Part shown: one piece after another, positions 27,593 to 36,355 of the stretch
How the letters are laid out: each line of letters begins with the position of its first letter
Numbering within the stretch: the first letter of the stretch is position 1
Source: Mediterraneibacter catenae
GTDB taxonomy: Bacteria; Bacillota; Clostridia; Lachnospirales; Lachnospiraceae
DNA: 64,000 nucleotides
Direction of reading: 5' to 3'
Assembly: GCF_008691045.1 (NCBI RefSeq)
Contig: NZ_VMSO01000002.1
Location: 124,001-188,000, forward strand
Position numbers and translations under genes: made by a program
The notes under the pieces: generated by a model
Told to the model about the DNA's origin: nothing
Database searches by the model: none
Seen by the model: only the letters and a program-made list of their open reading frames with translations

Positions 27593-28986
27593 TGGCAGAT
27601 GTATTAAAGAAAGTGCCTGTCAGAGAGCAGGATGCGAAGGTACGTGCGACAAACTTTGATGAAGTGTGCCTCGGTTATAATAGAGAAGAAGCCATGGAAG
27701 AAGCAGCAAGATGCCTGAACTGTAAAAACGCGAAATGCGTTGACGGATGTCCGGTGTCTATCGATATCCCGGCATTTATCCATGAAGTAAAAGAAGGTAA
27801 CATTGAAGAAGCGTATAAAGTGATCGGAAAGTCCAGTGCGCTTCCGGCAATCTGCGGACGTGTCTGTCCTCAGGAGTCACAGTGCGAGGGGAAATGTATC
27901 CGCGGTATCAAAGGTGAACCTGTATCAATCGGTAAACTTGAGAGATTCGTGGCTGACTATGCGCTAGAGAATGACATCAAACCGGTGGGAGCAGAGACTA
28001 AGAACGGACATAAAGTAGCCGTGATCGGTTCGGGACCGTCCGGACTTACCTGTGCCGGTGATCTTGCAAAGAAAGGCTACGACGTGACAGTGTTCGAGGC
28101 TCTTCATGAACTGGGCGGCGTGCTTGTATACGGTATTCCGGAGTTCCGTCTTCCGAAAGAGAAAGTCGTGGCGAAAGAGATCGAGAAAGTTAAAGAGCTC
28201 GGCGTAAAATTTGAGACAAACGTAGTTATCGGAAAATCCACTACCATCGACCAGCTTATGGAAGACGAGGGATTTGAGGCAGTATTCATCGGTTCGGGCG
28301 CAGGCCTTCCGATGTTCATGGGAATCCCGGGTGAGAACTCAAACGGTGTATTCTCTGCCAACGAGTACCTGACAAGAAGTAATCTGATGAAAGCATTCGA
28401 TGATTCCTACGATACACCGATCATCGCAGGGAAGAAAGTAGCAGTTGTGGGCGGCGGAAATGTTGCCATGGACGCGGCAAGGACAGCTCTCAGACTCGGT
28501 GCAGACGTACATATCATATACAGAAGAAGTGAAGCAGAACTTCCGGCCAGAGTAGAAGAAGTTCATCATGCGAAGGAAGAAGGCGTTGTCTTCAACCTGC
28601 TGACAAACCCGAAGAAGATCAATGTAGACGAGAACGGAAACATCTCAAGTGTTACAGTAATCAAGATGGAGCTCGGCGAGCCTGATGCATCCGGAAGAAG
28701 ACGCCCGGTGGAAATCCCGGGTTCCGAGTATGATATTCAGGTTGACACAGTGATCATGGCTCTCGGAACTTCTCCGAACCCGCTGATCTCATCCACGACC
28801 AAAGGTCTGGAGACAAACCGCAGAAAATGTATCGTTGCCGATGAAGACAATGGACAGACTTCAAAAGAAGGCGTATTCGCCGGCGGTGATGCAGTAACCG
28901 GTGCGGCTACGGTAATCCTGGCAATGGGCGCCGGAAAAGCCGGAGCAAAAGGTATTGATGAATATCTGAAGAGCAAAGAGAACTAA
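27592..28986 (+). CDS. nfnB: NfnB-like / NADPH-dependent glutamate-synthase small-subunit-type flavoprotein
   Basis: The 464-residue flavoprotein has an N-terminal double [4Fe-4S] region (CLNCKNAKCVDGCPV, then CGRVCPQESQCEGKC, residues about 40-105). An FAD-binding segment VIGSGPSGLTCAGDL (about 142) and an NADP segment VVGGGNVAMDAARTA (about 285) follow, with GVFAGGDAVTGAATV near the end. Together with NfnA it couples NADH and reduced ferredoxin to NADP+ reduction, which suits an anaerobe running one-carbon and fermentation pathways. The protein is often annotated as gltA-type glutamate synthase because of shared ancestry. No large GltS subunit is near. Confidence 0.85.
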   Translation: MADVLKKVPVREQDAKVRATNFDEVCLGYNREEAMEEAARCLNCKNAKCVDGCPVSIDIPAFIHEVKEGNIEEAYKVIGKSSALPAICGRVCPQESQCEGKCIRGIKGEPVSIGKLERFVADYALENDIKPVGAETKNGHKVAVIGSGPSGLTCAGDLAKKGYDVTVFEALHELGGVLVYGIPEFRLPKEKVVAKEIEKVKELGVKFETNVVIGKSTTIDQLMEDEGFEAVFIGSGAGLPMFMGIPGENSNGVFSANEYLTRSNLMKAFDDSYDTPIIAGKKVAVVGGGNVAMDAARTALRLGADVHIIYRRSEAELPARVEEVHHAKEEGVVFNLLTNPKKINVDENGNISSVTVIKMELGEPDASGRRRPVEIPGSEYDIQVDTVIMALGTSPNPLISSTTKGLETNRRKCIVADEDNGQTSKEGVFAGGDAVTGAATVILAMGAGKAGAKGIDEYLKSKEN

Positions 28987-29021
28987 AAGTTTCATCAGTA
29001 TAGTAAAAAATGATTCAAATT

Positions 29022-29065
29022 AAAAGAGGTTTTCTGTCTGGAAACGGACAGAAAACCTCTTTTTA
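29022..29065 (+). terminator. Strong Rho-independent terminator after nfnB
   Basis: A 17-bp perfect stem (29022-29038 with 29046-29062 approximately) has a short loop and a T-run. Confidence 0.9.
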
Positions 29066-29092
29066 AGAAGTGATGCAGGAGAATATAGCAGG

Positions 29093-29800
29093 ATGACGGA
29101 AGAAATCAGAAATAAGCTCTATGAGCTGTCAGAAGAAAAATACAGAGAATTCAATCAGAAACTTCTCCCGGGAGTGGAACATGTCCTTGGAGTTCGTCTG
29201 CCCATATTGCGAAAACTGGCTAAAGAGATAGCAAAAGACGATTTCCGCGTCTATCTTGCCGAAGCACAAGCGCAGATTACCAGGGACTCGATACATGAAG
29301 AAATCATGGTGCAGGGGCTTGTTATCGGATATGCGAAGATGGAGCAGGAAGAGTACCGGAAATGTCTTGACGAGTTCGTTCCTAAGATAACAAACTGGTC
29401 CGTCTGTGACAGCTGTGTCACTGGCTTCAAATTCATGAGAAAAGCCCCGGATTACTGGTTTGATTATCTGAAGACATACAGAGACAGTAAAGAAGAATTT
29501 GAGATACGATTTATGGTCGTCGCAATGATGAATCATTTCGTAGACGAGGAGCATATCGAAGAGATCCTGAGCATCTGCAACGAGATCCGGCATGAGGGAT
29601 ACTATGCAAAGATGGCCGTGGCGTGGGCGCTTCAGGTATGCTATGTAAAATTTCCGGAGAAAACAAGACAGCTGCTTGAAAATAACAGCATGGATGATTT
29701 TACTCATAACAAGGCAATACAAAAGATACGGGAGTCGTATCAGGTGAGCCGGGAAGAAAAAGAAGAACTGGGGAGGCTGAAGCGGATTCATGTTTGTTGA
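29093..29800 (+). CDS. DNA alkylation repair protein (AlkD-like HEAT-repeat glycosylase)
   Basis: Helical HEAT-like repeat protein of 235 residues. The fold is recognisable from LLPGVEHVLGVRLPILRKLAKEI in pieces near residue 25 and from the region FVPKITNWSVCDSCV (about 105-120), where the family has W and D residues contacting damaged DNA. FMVVAMMNHFVDEEHIEEIL and YYAKMAVAWALQVC follow. AlkD proteins remove positively charged N3/N7-alkyl purines. The gene has AGGAGA upstream and stands alone between two terminators. Confidence 0.82.
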   Translation: MTEEIRNKLYELSEEKYREFNQKLLPGVEHVLGVRLPILRKLAKEIAKDDFRVYLAEAQAQITRDSIHEEIMVQGLVIGYAKMEQEEYRKCLDEFVPKITNWSVCDSCVTGFKFMRKAPDYWFDYLKTYRDSKEEFEIRFMVVAMMNHFVDEEHIEEILSICNEIRHEGYYAKMAVAWALQVCYVKFPEKTRQLLENNSMDDFTHNKAIQKIRESYQVSREEKEELGRLKRIHVC

Positions 29801-29828
29801 AGAAATAACGCTACTTGAGAAAACGCAG

Positions 29829-29875
29829 AAAATCAAGCGGATACGTGAGTTATTCCACTGTATCCGCTTGATTTT
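29829..29875. terminator. Bidirectional terminator
   Basis: A perfect 16-bp inverted repeat (29829-29844 with 29860-29875) starts with AAAA and ends with TTTT. It lies between the convergent AlkD-like and FKBP-like genes and can serve both. Confidence 0.85.
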
Positions 29876-29917
29876 CGGACGCTTTATCATAGGATGTCAC
29901 TCTGACAAACACGAATT

Positions 29918-30478
29918 CTATTGATAAATCCCATTGACAGTCACGTCAAAGACTGCTTCTTTCCCGTTCAGTTCTTCATTGCCGTAATCTTCCGGGAAGG
30001 TGACGGTTACTTCTACCTCGTCGCCCGGATGAGCGCCGATGAGCTGCTCTTCAAAGTCATCGATATATCTGCCGGAACCGATCACGAGATCTGTTCCCTG
30101 GCCCTGTGTATTCCCGCCGTTGAACTCGACGCCGTCAATAGAACCGACATAATCAATATTTACGGTATCTCCGTCTTCAATAGTGAGAGAGGTATCTGTA
30201 GAGTAAGATGTAGTATCTGCATTATCACTGTTGTCACCGGTGTCGGAAGTGTCTTCTGCATTGTTTTCTGTGCCGGAATCGGATTCGGTTGTTGTGTTGT
30301 CCGAACCGGAACCGCTGTCGGAAGAATCGGAAGTCATAATGATAGCAATGATCAGTGCGATAACCGCGATCAGTGGAAGCACGATTACGATGATCTTGCT
30401 TATTTTGCGTTTCAGTTCTTTTTTTCGACGCTCCTTTGCACGTCGTTCCTGTGCCATTTTTCTGTTTTCTTTCTTCAT
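29918..30478 (-). CDS. Membrane-anchored FKBP-type peptidyl-prolyl isomerase-like protein
   Basis: The 186-residue protein has a very basic N-terminus (about 1-26), one membrane segment (about 28-48) and an Asp/Ser/Thr-rich spacer (about 50-95). The C-terminal FKBP/trigger-factor-like domain shows [49 protein letters not shown] and the closing [10 protein letters not shown]. The domain should face outside the membrane and help fold secreted proteins. The start ATG is preceded by AATGAGGAA. It is divergent from helD, with a shared intergenic region of about 250 bp. Confidence 0.85.
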   Translation of the reverse strand: MKKENRKMAQERRAKERRKKELKRKISKIIVIVLPLIAVIALIIAIIMTSDSSDSGSGSDNTTTESDSGTENNAEDTSDTGDNSDNADTTSYSTDTSLTIEDGDTVNIDYVGSIDGVEFNGGNTQGQGTDLVIGSGRYIDDFEEQLIGAHPGDEVEVTVTFPEDYGNEELNGKEAVFDVTVNGIYQ

Positions 30479-30725
30479 GGTACATTTTTCCTCATTTCTG
30501 CCAAATATACTGAGTACGTCTTTGGATGGCGATGTTATATGGTGTTACCGCGCCATTAGTAAAGCTGTACTGGTGATATATTATAATGATAAAATATGAC
30601 TAATTTGTGATTTTTTTTGCAAAAATACATGATATACTATAGCTATCGTCTGCGTGTTGTGATAAAGTATCAAATCAGGCAGATACGAAAAACGAATCTT
30701 TGGAAAAAGACTGGGGAGCGTTATT

Positions 30726-32783
30726 ATGACAATGGACAACAGATATTCAGACGGAGCACAGTTTCTAAAAGATGTAACCGTTAAAATAGAGAACAGACTG
30801 GATGAGATCAGACAAGATCTGGATGAAGGTAAAAAAGAGATAGAAAATATGCATGAGTACTACTGGGAAAACTATACAGAGATGGACCAGTATGGTTATG
30901 AAGAATACGATAACCGGCAGGCTCTGCTCCAGCAGACAAATGCAAATACTGAGAAGCTTAAACAGAAACATCGTTTTGAGAAGATGAAAGACTCGCCCTT
31001 TTTCGGGAGAGTGGATTTTATATTTGAGGGAGAGTATGATCCGGAACCTTTCTATATCGGCATCGGAAATTTTGCTGAAAGGACAGGGATGACTCCGCTG
31101 ATTTACGACTGGAGAGCACCGGTGAGTGGTCTTTTCTATGATTATGATAAAGGACCGGCATCCTATGAGGCTCCGGCAGGAACCATTGCAGGAGAGATAA
31201 GCTCAAAATGGCAGTATAAGATCCGTGACGGCAAAATGATCTATGCCTTTGAGAGTGATACGAAGATCGATGATGAGATACTGAAGCAGGAGCTGGGAAA
31301 TAACGGCGATGTAAAGCTCAAAAATATTGTACGGACAATACAGAAAGAGCAGAATGCGATCATCCGCAATACAGAGGATAAGATTCTGGTGATCCAGGGA
31401 GGCGCCGGAAGCGGCAAGACTTCTATTGCGCTGCACCGGATCGCATATCTTCTGTATCATGACTGGAAGAACTTGAAATCATCCAATGTGCTGATTTTGT
31501 CGCCCAACAGTGTGTTTGCGGATTATATATCACATATCCTTCCCGAACTGGGAGAAGAGAATATTCAGGAGATGAGTTTTGATCTGTTTGCATACCGGGA
31601 GTTAAAAGATACGGCGGCAGACTGTGAGGATAAATATGACCATCTGGAACGCATTATGAAATTCCCGAGTGATCGTGAGAAAGAGCGGTTCCGCATGAAA
31701 CAGTCGGAAGACTTTGTGGGGCTGATCGAGGGCTTTCTGGCGACACTTGAGGACAGACTGATCGATTTTAAAGAGATCAGTTTCCGGGGAATGAAAATGT
31801 CGGAAGAGGAACTGATCCGTATGTTCTACTTTAAATTCCAGGACACTCCGCTGCTCGCAAGGATGAATGCGGTCAAGGACTACTTTATAGATGCTTATGA
31901 GACTCTCAAAGGCAGTGACATTTCCGACGATGACAGAGAACTGCTGAACAGTAAATTTGACAGCATGTATGTGACAAAAGATATTTATACCATTTATAAC
32001 TGGATGCTTGAAGACTACGGATATGATCAGCTTTCTGATGTGCCGTATGAGAGGAGAAAGATCCAGTATGAGGATGTATACCCTGTCCTTTATCTGAAAT
32101 ACAGGCTCCTCGGAAAAAGCTCGCAGAAAAATATCAAACATCTGGTGATCGATGAGATGCAGGACTATTCATATATGCAGTATGTTATCCTGGAAAATCT
32201 GTTTCAGTGCAGAATGACTATACTCGGGGATTATGCACAGACGCTGGATACAAAACAGCAGGATGTGTTGAAATTCCTGCCGAAGATTTTTGGAAAAGAT
32301 ATACGGAAAGTCATACTGAACAAAAGCTACCGAAATACTTATGAGATCGCACAGTATGCGGCGCAGATCAGCGGTATTACCGGGCTGGAACTTCTGGAGC
32401 GTCATGGCAGGCCGGTGGACGTCCGTAAATTCGATACAGAAGACGAGATGCTCGATGCGATCGTATCGAATGTGAATTTTGGAAAAGACGGATATGAGAC
32501 GGGCGCTGTTATCACGATGACAGAGGATGAAGCTTACGATCTTTATCGTCTGCTGAAAAAGCGCGGTGTGGATGCGGCATATGTGGACCGCGACAGCTCT
32601 GCGTTCAAGCGGGGACTTACAGTGACTACATTTTACCTGGCGAAAGGACTGGAATTCGATCAGGTATTTACGATACGAGGAGCGAAGGAAAACCCGCTTG
32701 CAGATCAGGCGGAGTATATCAGTGCCACAAGGGCACTTCAGGAGTTGTACGTGTACGAGACAGGCTCAGATTCCAAAGCCTGA
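30726..32783 (+). CDS. helD: HelD-type RNA polymerase recycling motor
   Basis: Superfamily 1 helicase-like ATPase of 685 residues that removes stalled RNA polymerase from nucleic acid. It has an N-terminal coiled-coil arm (about 1-80), motif I GGAGSGKTSIALHR (about 224), VLILSPNSVFADYIS, the Walker B-like VIDEMQDYSYMQY, and late motifs LNKSYRNTYEI and TTFYLAKGLEFDQVF. The insertion between the RecA-like parts is typical of the Firmicutes form. The start has GGGGAG upstream. It appears monocistronic; no clear terminator follows. Confidence 0.9.
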   Translation: MTMDNRYSDGAQFLKDVTVKIENRLDEIRQDLDEGKKEIENMHEYYWENYTEMDQYGYEEYDNRQALLQQTNANTEKLKQKHRFEKMKDSPFFGRVDFIFEGEYDPEPFYIGIGNFAERTGMTPLIYDWRAPVSGLFYDYDKGPASYEAPAGTIAGEISSKWQYKIRDGKMIYAFESDTKIDDEILKQELGNNGDVKLKNIVRTIQKEQNAIIRNTEDKILVIQGGAGSGKTSIALHRIAYLLYHDWKNLKSSNVLILSPNSVFADYISHILPELGEENIQEMSFDLFAYRELKDTAADCEDKYDHLERIMKFPSDREKERFRMKQSEDFVGLIEGFLATLEDRLIDFKEISFRGMKMSEEELIRMFYFKFQDTPLLARMNAVKDYFIDAYETLKGSDISDDDRELLNSKFDSMYVTKDIYTIYNWMLEDYGYDQLSDVPYERRKIQYEDVYPVLYLKYRLLGKSSQKNIKHLVIDEMQDYSYMQYVILENLFQCRMTILGDYAQTLDTKQQDVLKFLPKIFGKDIRKVILNKSYRNTYEIAQYAAQISGITGLELLERHGRPVDVRKFDTEDEMLDAIVSNVNFGKDGYETGAVITMTEDEAYDLYRLLKKRGVDAAYVDRDSSAFKRGLTVTTFYLAKGLEFDQVFTIRGAKENPLADQAEYISATRALQELYVYETGSDSKA

Positions 32784-32842
32784 ATATAAGAAGACCAGAA
32801 CAAGTATAAACTGCTTCCTGTGGGAAATGTTATAGTTAAAAA

Positions 32843-33300
32843 GACACAGAAGCAGCTGTGATCGGCGGCGGTATGGCAGGCATACTGACTGCATGGCGGC
32901 TTCAAAAGGCAGGAATCCGTGCTGTTGTCCTCGAGGCTGATCAGATTGGCGGAGGACAGACTAAGAATACCACGGCAAAGATCAACTCTCAGCATGGTCT
33001 TTTCTGTCATGAATTTATAGAGAAAAAGGGAGTAGAAACGGCAGAGAAATACCTGCAGGCGAATCAGCATGCAGTGGAGGAGTATAAAAGGATTATACGC
33101 GAAGAGGATATCGACTGTAATCTGACAGAGGCGGACGCATATGTCTACTCTTCTGACGGTGAGAGGCTAAGGAGGGAGGCAGATGCAGCGCAGAGTACGG
33201 GAAGATATCGCCTGTCATGCGGAGTACACGCTGATGTACGGGAATCGCGTGCTGCTGCATACAGTGACGAACAGTGCCGCGGCGGAGTATGACACAAAAG
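32843..33300 (+). pseudogene. Broken FAD-dependent oxidoreductase
   Basis: The frame from a GTG at 32858 gives VIGGGMAGILTAWRLQKAG, a Rossmann FAD-binding start, then VLEADQIGGGQTKNTTAKI and about 100 residues of a DadA-like/Rieske-associated oxidoreductase. It stops matching at about 33185 (after ERLRREADAAQ). The remaining frame to 33292 is composition noise. No proper ATG or ribosome site exists, and a TAA lies just upstream at 32837. About three quarters of a normal 400-500 residue enzyme is missing. A second frame, 33183-33300, encodes a short stretch I cannot identify, perhaps the end of another lost gene. This is deletion decay directly before rlmH. Confidence 0.7.
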
Positions 33301-33309
33301 AGGAGAAAA

Positions 33310-33789
33310 ATGAAAATAACAGTTATCACAGTAGGAAAGATAAAAGAAAAATATTTAAGAGACGCTATCGCCGAATACGGCAAGCGGCTGAGCCGCTACT
33401 GTAAACTGGAGGTCATCGAAGTCGCGGATGAAAAGACTCCGGATCAGGCAAGTGAAACAGTAGAAGACAATATCCGCGCAAAAGAGGGCGAGCGTCTGAT
33501 GAAACATATCAGGGATGATATGTATGTGATCACACTGGAGATCGGCGGAAAGATGCTCTCATCAGAAGAATTTGCAGAGAAGATAGAGACACTGGGCGTA
33601 CAGGGGAAAAGCAGTATTGCCTTTGTGATCGGCGGCTCGATCGGTCTGGGGAAAGAGGTGCTAAAAAGGTCGGATTTTGCGCTCAGTTTCTCGAAGATGA
33701 CATTTCCACATCAGTTGATGAGGGTGATATTGCTGGAGCAGGTGTATCGGGCGTATCGGATTATGAATGGAGAACCATATCACAAATAA
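33310..33789 (+). CDS. rlmH: 23S rRNA (pseudouridine-1915-N3)-methyltransferase RlmH
   Basis: SPOUT-class methyltransferase that modifies helix 69 of 23S rRNA. The 159 residues are standard, with [20 protein letters not shown] in pieces at the start, [14 protein letters not shown], the knot region [14 protein letters not shown] and the C-terminal [11 protein letters not shown] followed by GEPYHK. The ATG at 33310 follows AGAGGAG. Its 3' end is the conserved insertion site used by SCC-type elements in staphylococci. Here the last codons and about 150 bp of downstream DNA recur at 34908-35092, on the far side of the next two genes. Confidence 0.93.
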   Translation: MKITVITVGKIKEKYLRDAIAEYGKRLSRYCKLEVIEVADEKTPDQASETVEDNIRAKEGERLMKHIRDDMYVITLEIGGKMLSSEEFAEKIETLGVQGKSSIAFVIGGSIGLGKEVLKRSDFALSFSKMTFPHQLMRVILLEQVYRAYRIMNGEPYHK

Positions 33790-33927
33790 ATGCGGTTTTT
33801 TCGCATTTGGGTGTGAAGTAATAAATCATATAAAACGTTTGGAAAGAGAGCGAACAGATGATGTTCCGTTCTCTTTTTGCATGGGCAAGAAACAAAATGA
33901 CAGGGAAATATTTAGTGTGATATAATA
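33751..33927. repeat. Left copy of a direct repeat containing the rlmH 3' end (attL-like)
   Basis: This segment covers the last rlmH codons, a hairpin AAATGCG/CGCATTT with a T-rich loop, and the stretch with TTTGGAAAG...CAGATGATGTTCCG and ACAGGGAAAT up to the TATAAT box of the next gene. The same order of blocks, diverged by roughly a fifth by eye, is found at 34908-35092. Confidence 0.75.
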
Positions 33928-33974
33928 GGCTAAAATAGCTTGACAACTTGCTGTCAATGAAGGAGAAAAAACAT

Positions 33975-34427
33975 ATGATTTTATATCATGGAAGCAATGT
34001 TATAGTCCAGGAACCGCAGATTTTGGAAAATGGTTTTTACAAAGATTTCGGCTACGGATTTTACTGTACAATTATAGAAAAGCAGGCAAAACGTTGGGCT
34101 TTAACAAAACGCAGAAAGCATATTGTTAATTTTTATGAGTATTCACCTGATAAGAATCTGAACATTAAAAATTTTAGTGAGATGACAGAGGAGTGGCTGC
34201 AGTTTGTTGTAAACTGCCGGCTTGGTTTAAAACATGATTATGATGTTGTCGAGGGCCCGATGGCGGATGATACAATCTGGGATTATGTTGAGGACTATAT
34301 GGCAGAACGAATTTCGAAAGAGGCGTTCTGGGAACTGGTTAAGTTTAAGTATCCGACACATCAGATTGTATTCTGTACAGAGAAGGCATTACAGACTATC
34401 AAATTTGAAGGGAGTTATTCGCTATGA
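33975..34427 (+). CDS. DUF3990-family protein (ADP-ribosyltransferase-like)
   Basis: The 150-residue protein starts MILYHGSNVIVQEPQI, contains KDFGYGFYCTIIEKQAKRWA and ends with HQIVFCTEKALQTIKF. These are the DUF3990 hallmarks (HGS start and the FGxGFYxT motif), which resemble the NAD-binding core of ADP-ribosyltransferase folds. Activity is not shown for this protein. The ATG at 33975 lies 9 bases after AAGGAG and a TATAAT-like promoter. Its stop overlaps the next start by four bases, the layout of a two-gene toxin-antitoxin or effector-immunity unit. The pair is AT-rich and enclosed by the rlmH-derived direct repeats. Confidence 0.75.
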   Translation: MILYHGSNVIVQEPQILENGFYKDFGYGFYCTIIEKQAKRWALTKRRKHIVNFYEYSPDKNLNIKNFSEMTEEWLQFVVNCRLGLKHDYDVVEGPMADDTIWDYVEDYMAERISKEAFWELVKFKYPTHQIVFCTEKALQTIKFEGSYSL

Positions 34428-34894
34428 CAAACAAATTTTTCCCGGAAGAGCAGGTGACCGAGAACGATCTTTATTTTCTATGTTATATGGTGGAGCGGGT
34501 GGCAAGAAAATTACATCAAAAGAATAAATATGTTGTAAATTCTATACCAAAAGATGAGTGGGTGCGTCTGATCAGTCTGGCTAATGTACTCCACTGTGAG
34601 AATCCTCTGAAAATTGAAGATGAATGGATTGAAGAGTATAGGTTGGAAAAAGGAAATTTTGATATAACGGATGTGGATTTAGAACTTGTAGACGAGATTC
34701 CGTCAGAAACACAAATGGGCAAGGTGTATACAAGGCTGATTTTGTCAACGTTACAGCCGGAGGAAGATTATATCAATGGAATGATTCGAGTATACAATGA
34801 TGAAATATGCGATACGATTGATAATTACAATAGCAGCGCATATTATGAACCGTCTTATGTAATAACAAGAGCTTATAATAATGGAGGTTTTTAA
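34424..34894 (+). CDS. Unknown partner of the DUF3990 protein (possible antitoxin)
   Basis: Acidic 156-residue protein with no domain I can name. It begins with helical sequence (TENDLYFLCYMVERVARKLHQ in pieces), then RLISLANVLHCENPLKIEDEWIEEY in pieces, and has a Tyr/Asn-rich end. The start ATG overlaps the DUF3990 stop (ATGA), so synthesis is coupled. DUF3990 genes often sit beside a small DUF3791 protein, but this one is longer and only weakly similar by eye. A role as neutralising partner is inferred from position and charge only. Confidence 0.55.
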   Translation: MTNKFFPEEQVTENDLYFLCYMVERVARKLHQKNKYVVNSIPKDEWVRLISLANVLHCENPLKIEDEWIEEYRLEKGNFDITDVDLELVDEIPSETQMGKVYTRLILSTLQPEEDYINGMIRVYNDEICDTIDNYNSSAYYEPSYVITRAYNNGGF

Positions 34895-34907
34895 AAAGAA
34901 GATAACC

Positions 34908-35092
34908 GCATTTGGATATGTTATGGAGAGCCGTATCATAAGTGGGTGAGGTTTTTTCGCATTTTATTGTGATATGGTGTGAAGTCATGAATCATGTAAA
35001 GTATTTGGAAAGGGAGTGGACAGATGATGTTCCGCTCTCTTTTCGTATGGGTAAGAAAGACAATGACAGGGAAATAAACGAATGGTATAATG
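34908..35092. repeat. Right copy of the rlmH 3'-end repeat (attR-like)
   Basis: A vestige of the rlmH end is encoded at 34925-34942 (GEPYHK in frame, without the stop), preceded by bases resembling the codons before it. The GGTTTTTTCGCATTT hairpin part, GGTGTGAAGT, the TTTGGAAAGGGAGTGGACAG block, GATGATGTTCCG and ACAGGGAAAT follow, ending at the promoter of the QueG-like gene. The core TATCATAAGTG is close to the SCC integration core. Confidence 0.75.
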
Positions 35093-35138
35093 AAGTAAAA
35101 CTAGGTCGACAGATTGGAATTTGCGGAGGGGATATTGT

Positions 35139-35834
35139 ATGTTGGATAGTAAAAGGATAAAGGAAATAATGTTTGCGTTAGGTGCAGATTTGTGTGGTAT
35201 AGCAAGTATAGATAGGTTTGATAATGCACCGAAAGGCTATCATCCTTTAGATGCACTTCCGACTTGCAAATCGGTAATTTCTTTTGGTTGCAGATTTCCA
35301 GTAGGAACACTTAATTGCAAGTCTAATATTCCATATACAAGGATAAGAAATTCTATCACGTCAAAAATGGATGCGATAGTTCTAGATTTTTGTATTGAAA
35401 TGGAAAAGAACCAGATAGTATGTGTTCCTATTCCTACAAATGAAAGCCAATGGGATAAAAATACTAACAGATGGCGTTCTATTGTTTCGCAAAAACATAT
35501 AGCTCAAGCGGCGGGCTTGGGAACAATAGGGAGGCATTCTTTGTTAATAACGCCAGAGTTTGGAAGTATGGTCTGGTTAGGAGCAGTGTTATGCGAACAG
35601 AATCTTGAGCCTGATAAAATGAAAGAACCTCTTTGTAATAATTGTAACTTATGTGTTGATATTTGTCCTGTAAATGCTTTAGAAAATCCAGAAATAAAAC
35701 AGCAATCCTGTTGGGATTTTGCATTTGGAGATGATGAAGAAGAGAAGGTTTGGAGAATAGCTTGTCATAAGTGTAGAGATATTTGTCCGTATAATCTAGG
35801 CAGTCAAAATTCGATTTTAAGGAAGAATAACTAA
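35139..35834 (+). CDS. QueG-like [4Fe-4S] protein (epoxyqueuosine reductase homolog)
   Basis: The 231-residue protein resembles the N-terminal catalytic and ferredoxin parts of epoxyqueuosine reductase. It has an N-terminal GADLCGIASIDRF, HIAQAAGLGTIGRHSLLITPEFG in pieces, and two cluster motifs: CNNCNLCVDICPVNAL (about 175-190) and CHKCRDICPYN (near 220). The C-terminal HEAT-like tRNA-binding domain of QueG is absent, so it belongs to the shorter group of unknown substrate. The ATG follows GGAGGGG. The codon use is AT-rich, like the rest of the island. It lies just after the right rlmH repeat, which may supply its promoter. Confidence 0.75.
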   Translation: MLDSKRIKEIMFALGADLCGIASIDRFDNAPKGYHPLDALPTCKSVISFGCRFPVGTLNCKSNIPYTRIRNSITSKMDAIVLDFCIEMEKNQIVCVPIPTNESQWDKNTNRWRSIVSQKHIAQAAGLGTIGRHSLLITPEFGSMVWLGAVLCEQNLEPDKMKEPLCNNCNLCVDICPVNALENPEIKQQSCWDFAFGDDEEEKVWRIACHKCRDICPYNLGSQNSILRKNN

Positions 35835-35956
35835 AGAAAATTTATCGAGGAGTTGAGCGGTGCAAAATTGGAATTTACGGAGGTAAACTGTTTGGAAGAG
35901 ATAATCCTAAATTATATAGATATGTCAGAAGAGCAAAAATAAACGCTTTAAAGAAT

Positions 35957-36304
35957 TTGAAAAATATTGGTTTTTATCCGGCATATGGCACAGAACTGAC
36001 AATGAAAAAAATAATGGATAAATCCGTCGTCAATAAAATGCCGCAATTCTATTTTGTTTTTAGAAAGGAACAGTTAATAGGGTATCTGTTTATCATTGGA
36101 GATACGCAAAAATACAGACCTTTTCCGTGGTTGGCCATTAGCAATGTGGATGAACTCCCGATGAGAATTACAAGACCCTTGATGAAAATACATATTAAAG
36201 CATGGGAAAAGATGAATGATGCAACTATGGCAGATTATCTTCGTAGACAGCTAATAGATTATGAACATGGAGTGGGACAACGTCCTGAAAATCTATGCAG
36301 ATAA
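35957..36304 (+). CDS. Hypothetical protein, N-terminus uncertain
   Basis: The called frame (115 residues from a TTG) has no ribosome site. The same frame stays open upstream to about 35830, including YGGKLFGRDNPKLYRYVRR-like sequence in pieces, but without an ATG. A different frame over the same bases (ending at 35940, DMSEEQK) also looks protein-like. The gene may be 5'-truncated or carry a frameshift. The visible part includes YFVFRKEQLIGYLFIIGD and YRPFPWLAISNVDELP. I do not recognise the family. Confidence 0.45.
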   Translation: MKNIGFYPAYGTELTMKKIMDKSVVNKMPQFYFVFRKEQLIGYLFIIGDTQKYRPFPWLAISNVDELPMRITRPLMKIHIKAWEKMNDATMADYLRRQLIDYEHGVGQRPENLCR

Positions 36305-36355
36305 CTCCTAAGTTATAGAAATAGAAAAATTGGAATTGGTAAGGGAGATGACTTT

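Noticed and set aside
27592-28986. Glutamate synthase small subunit
   Set aside because: No large subunit nearby; overlap with the NfnA-like gene favours NfnB.
33310-35092. A full SCC element
   Set aside because: Only the repeat arrangement fits; no Ccr-type serine recombinase or other SCC gene is present in the window.
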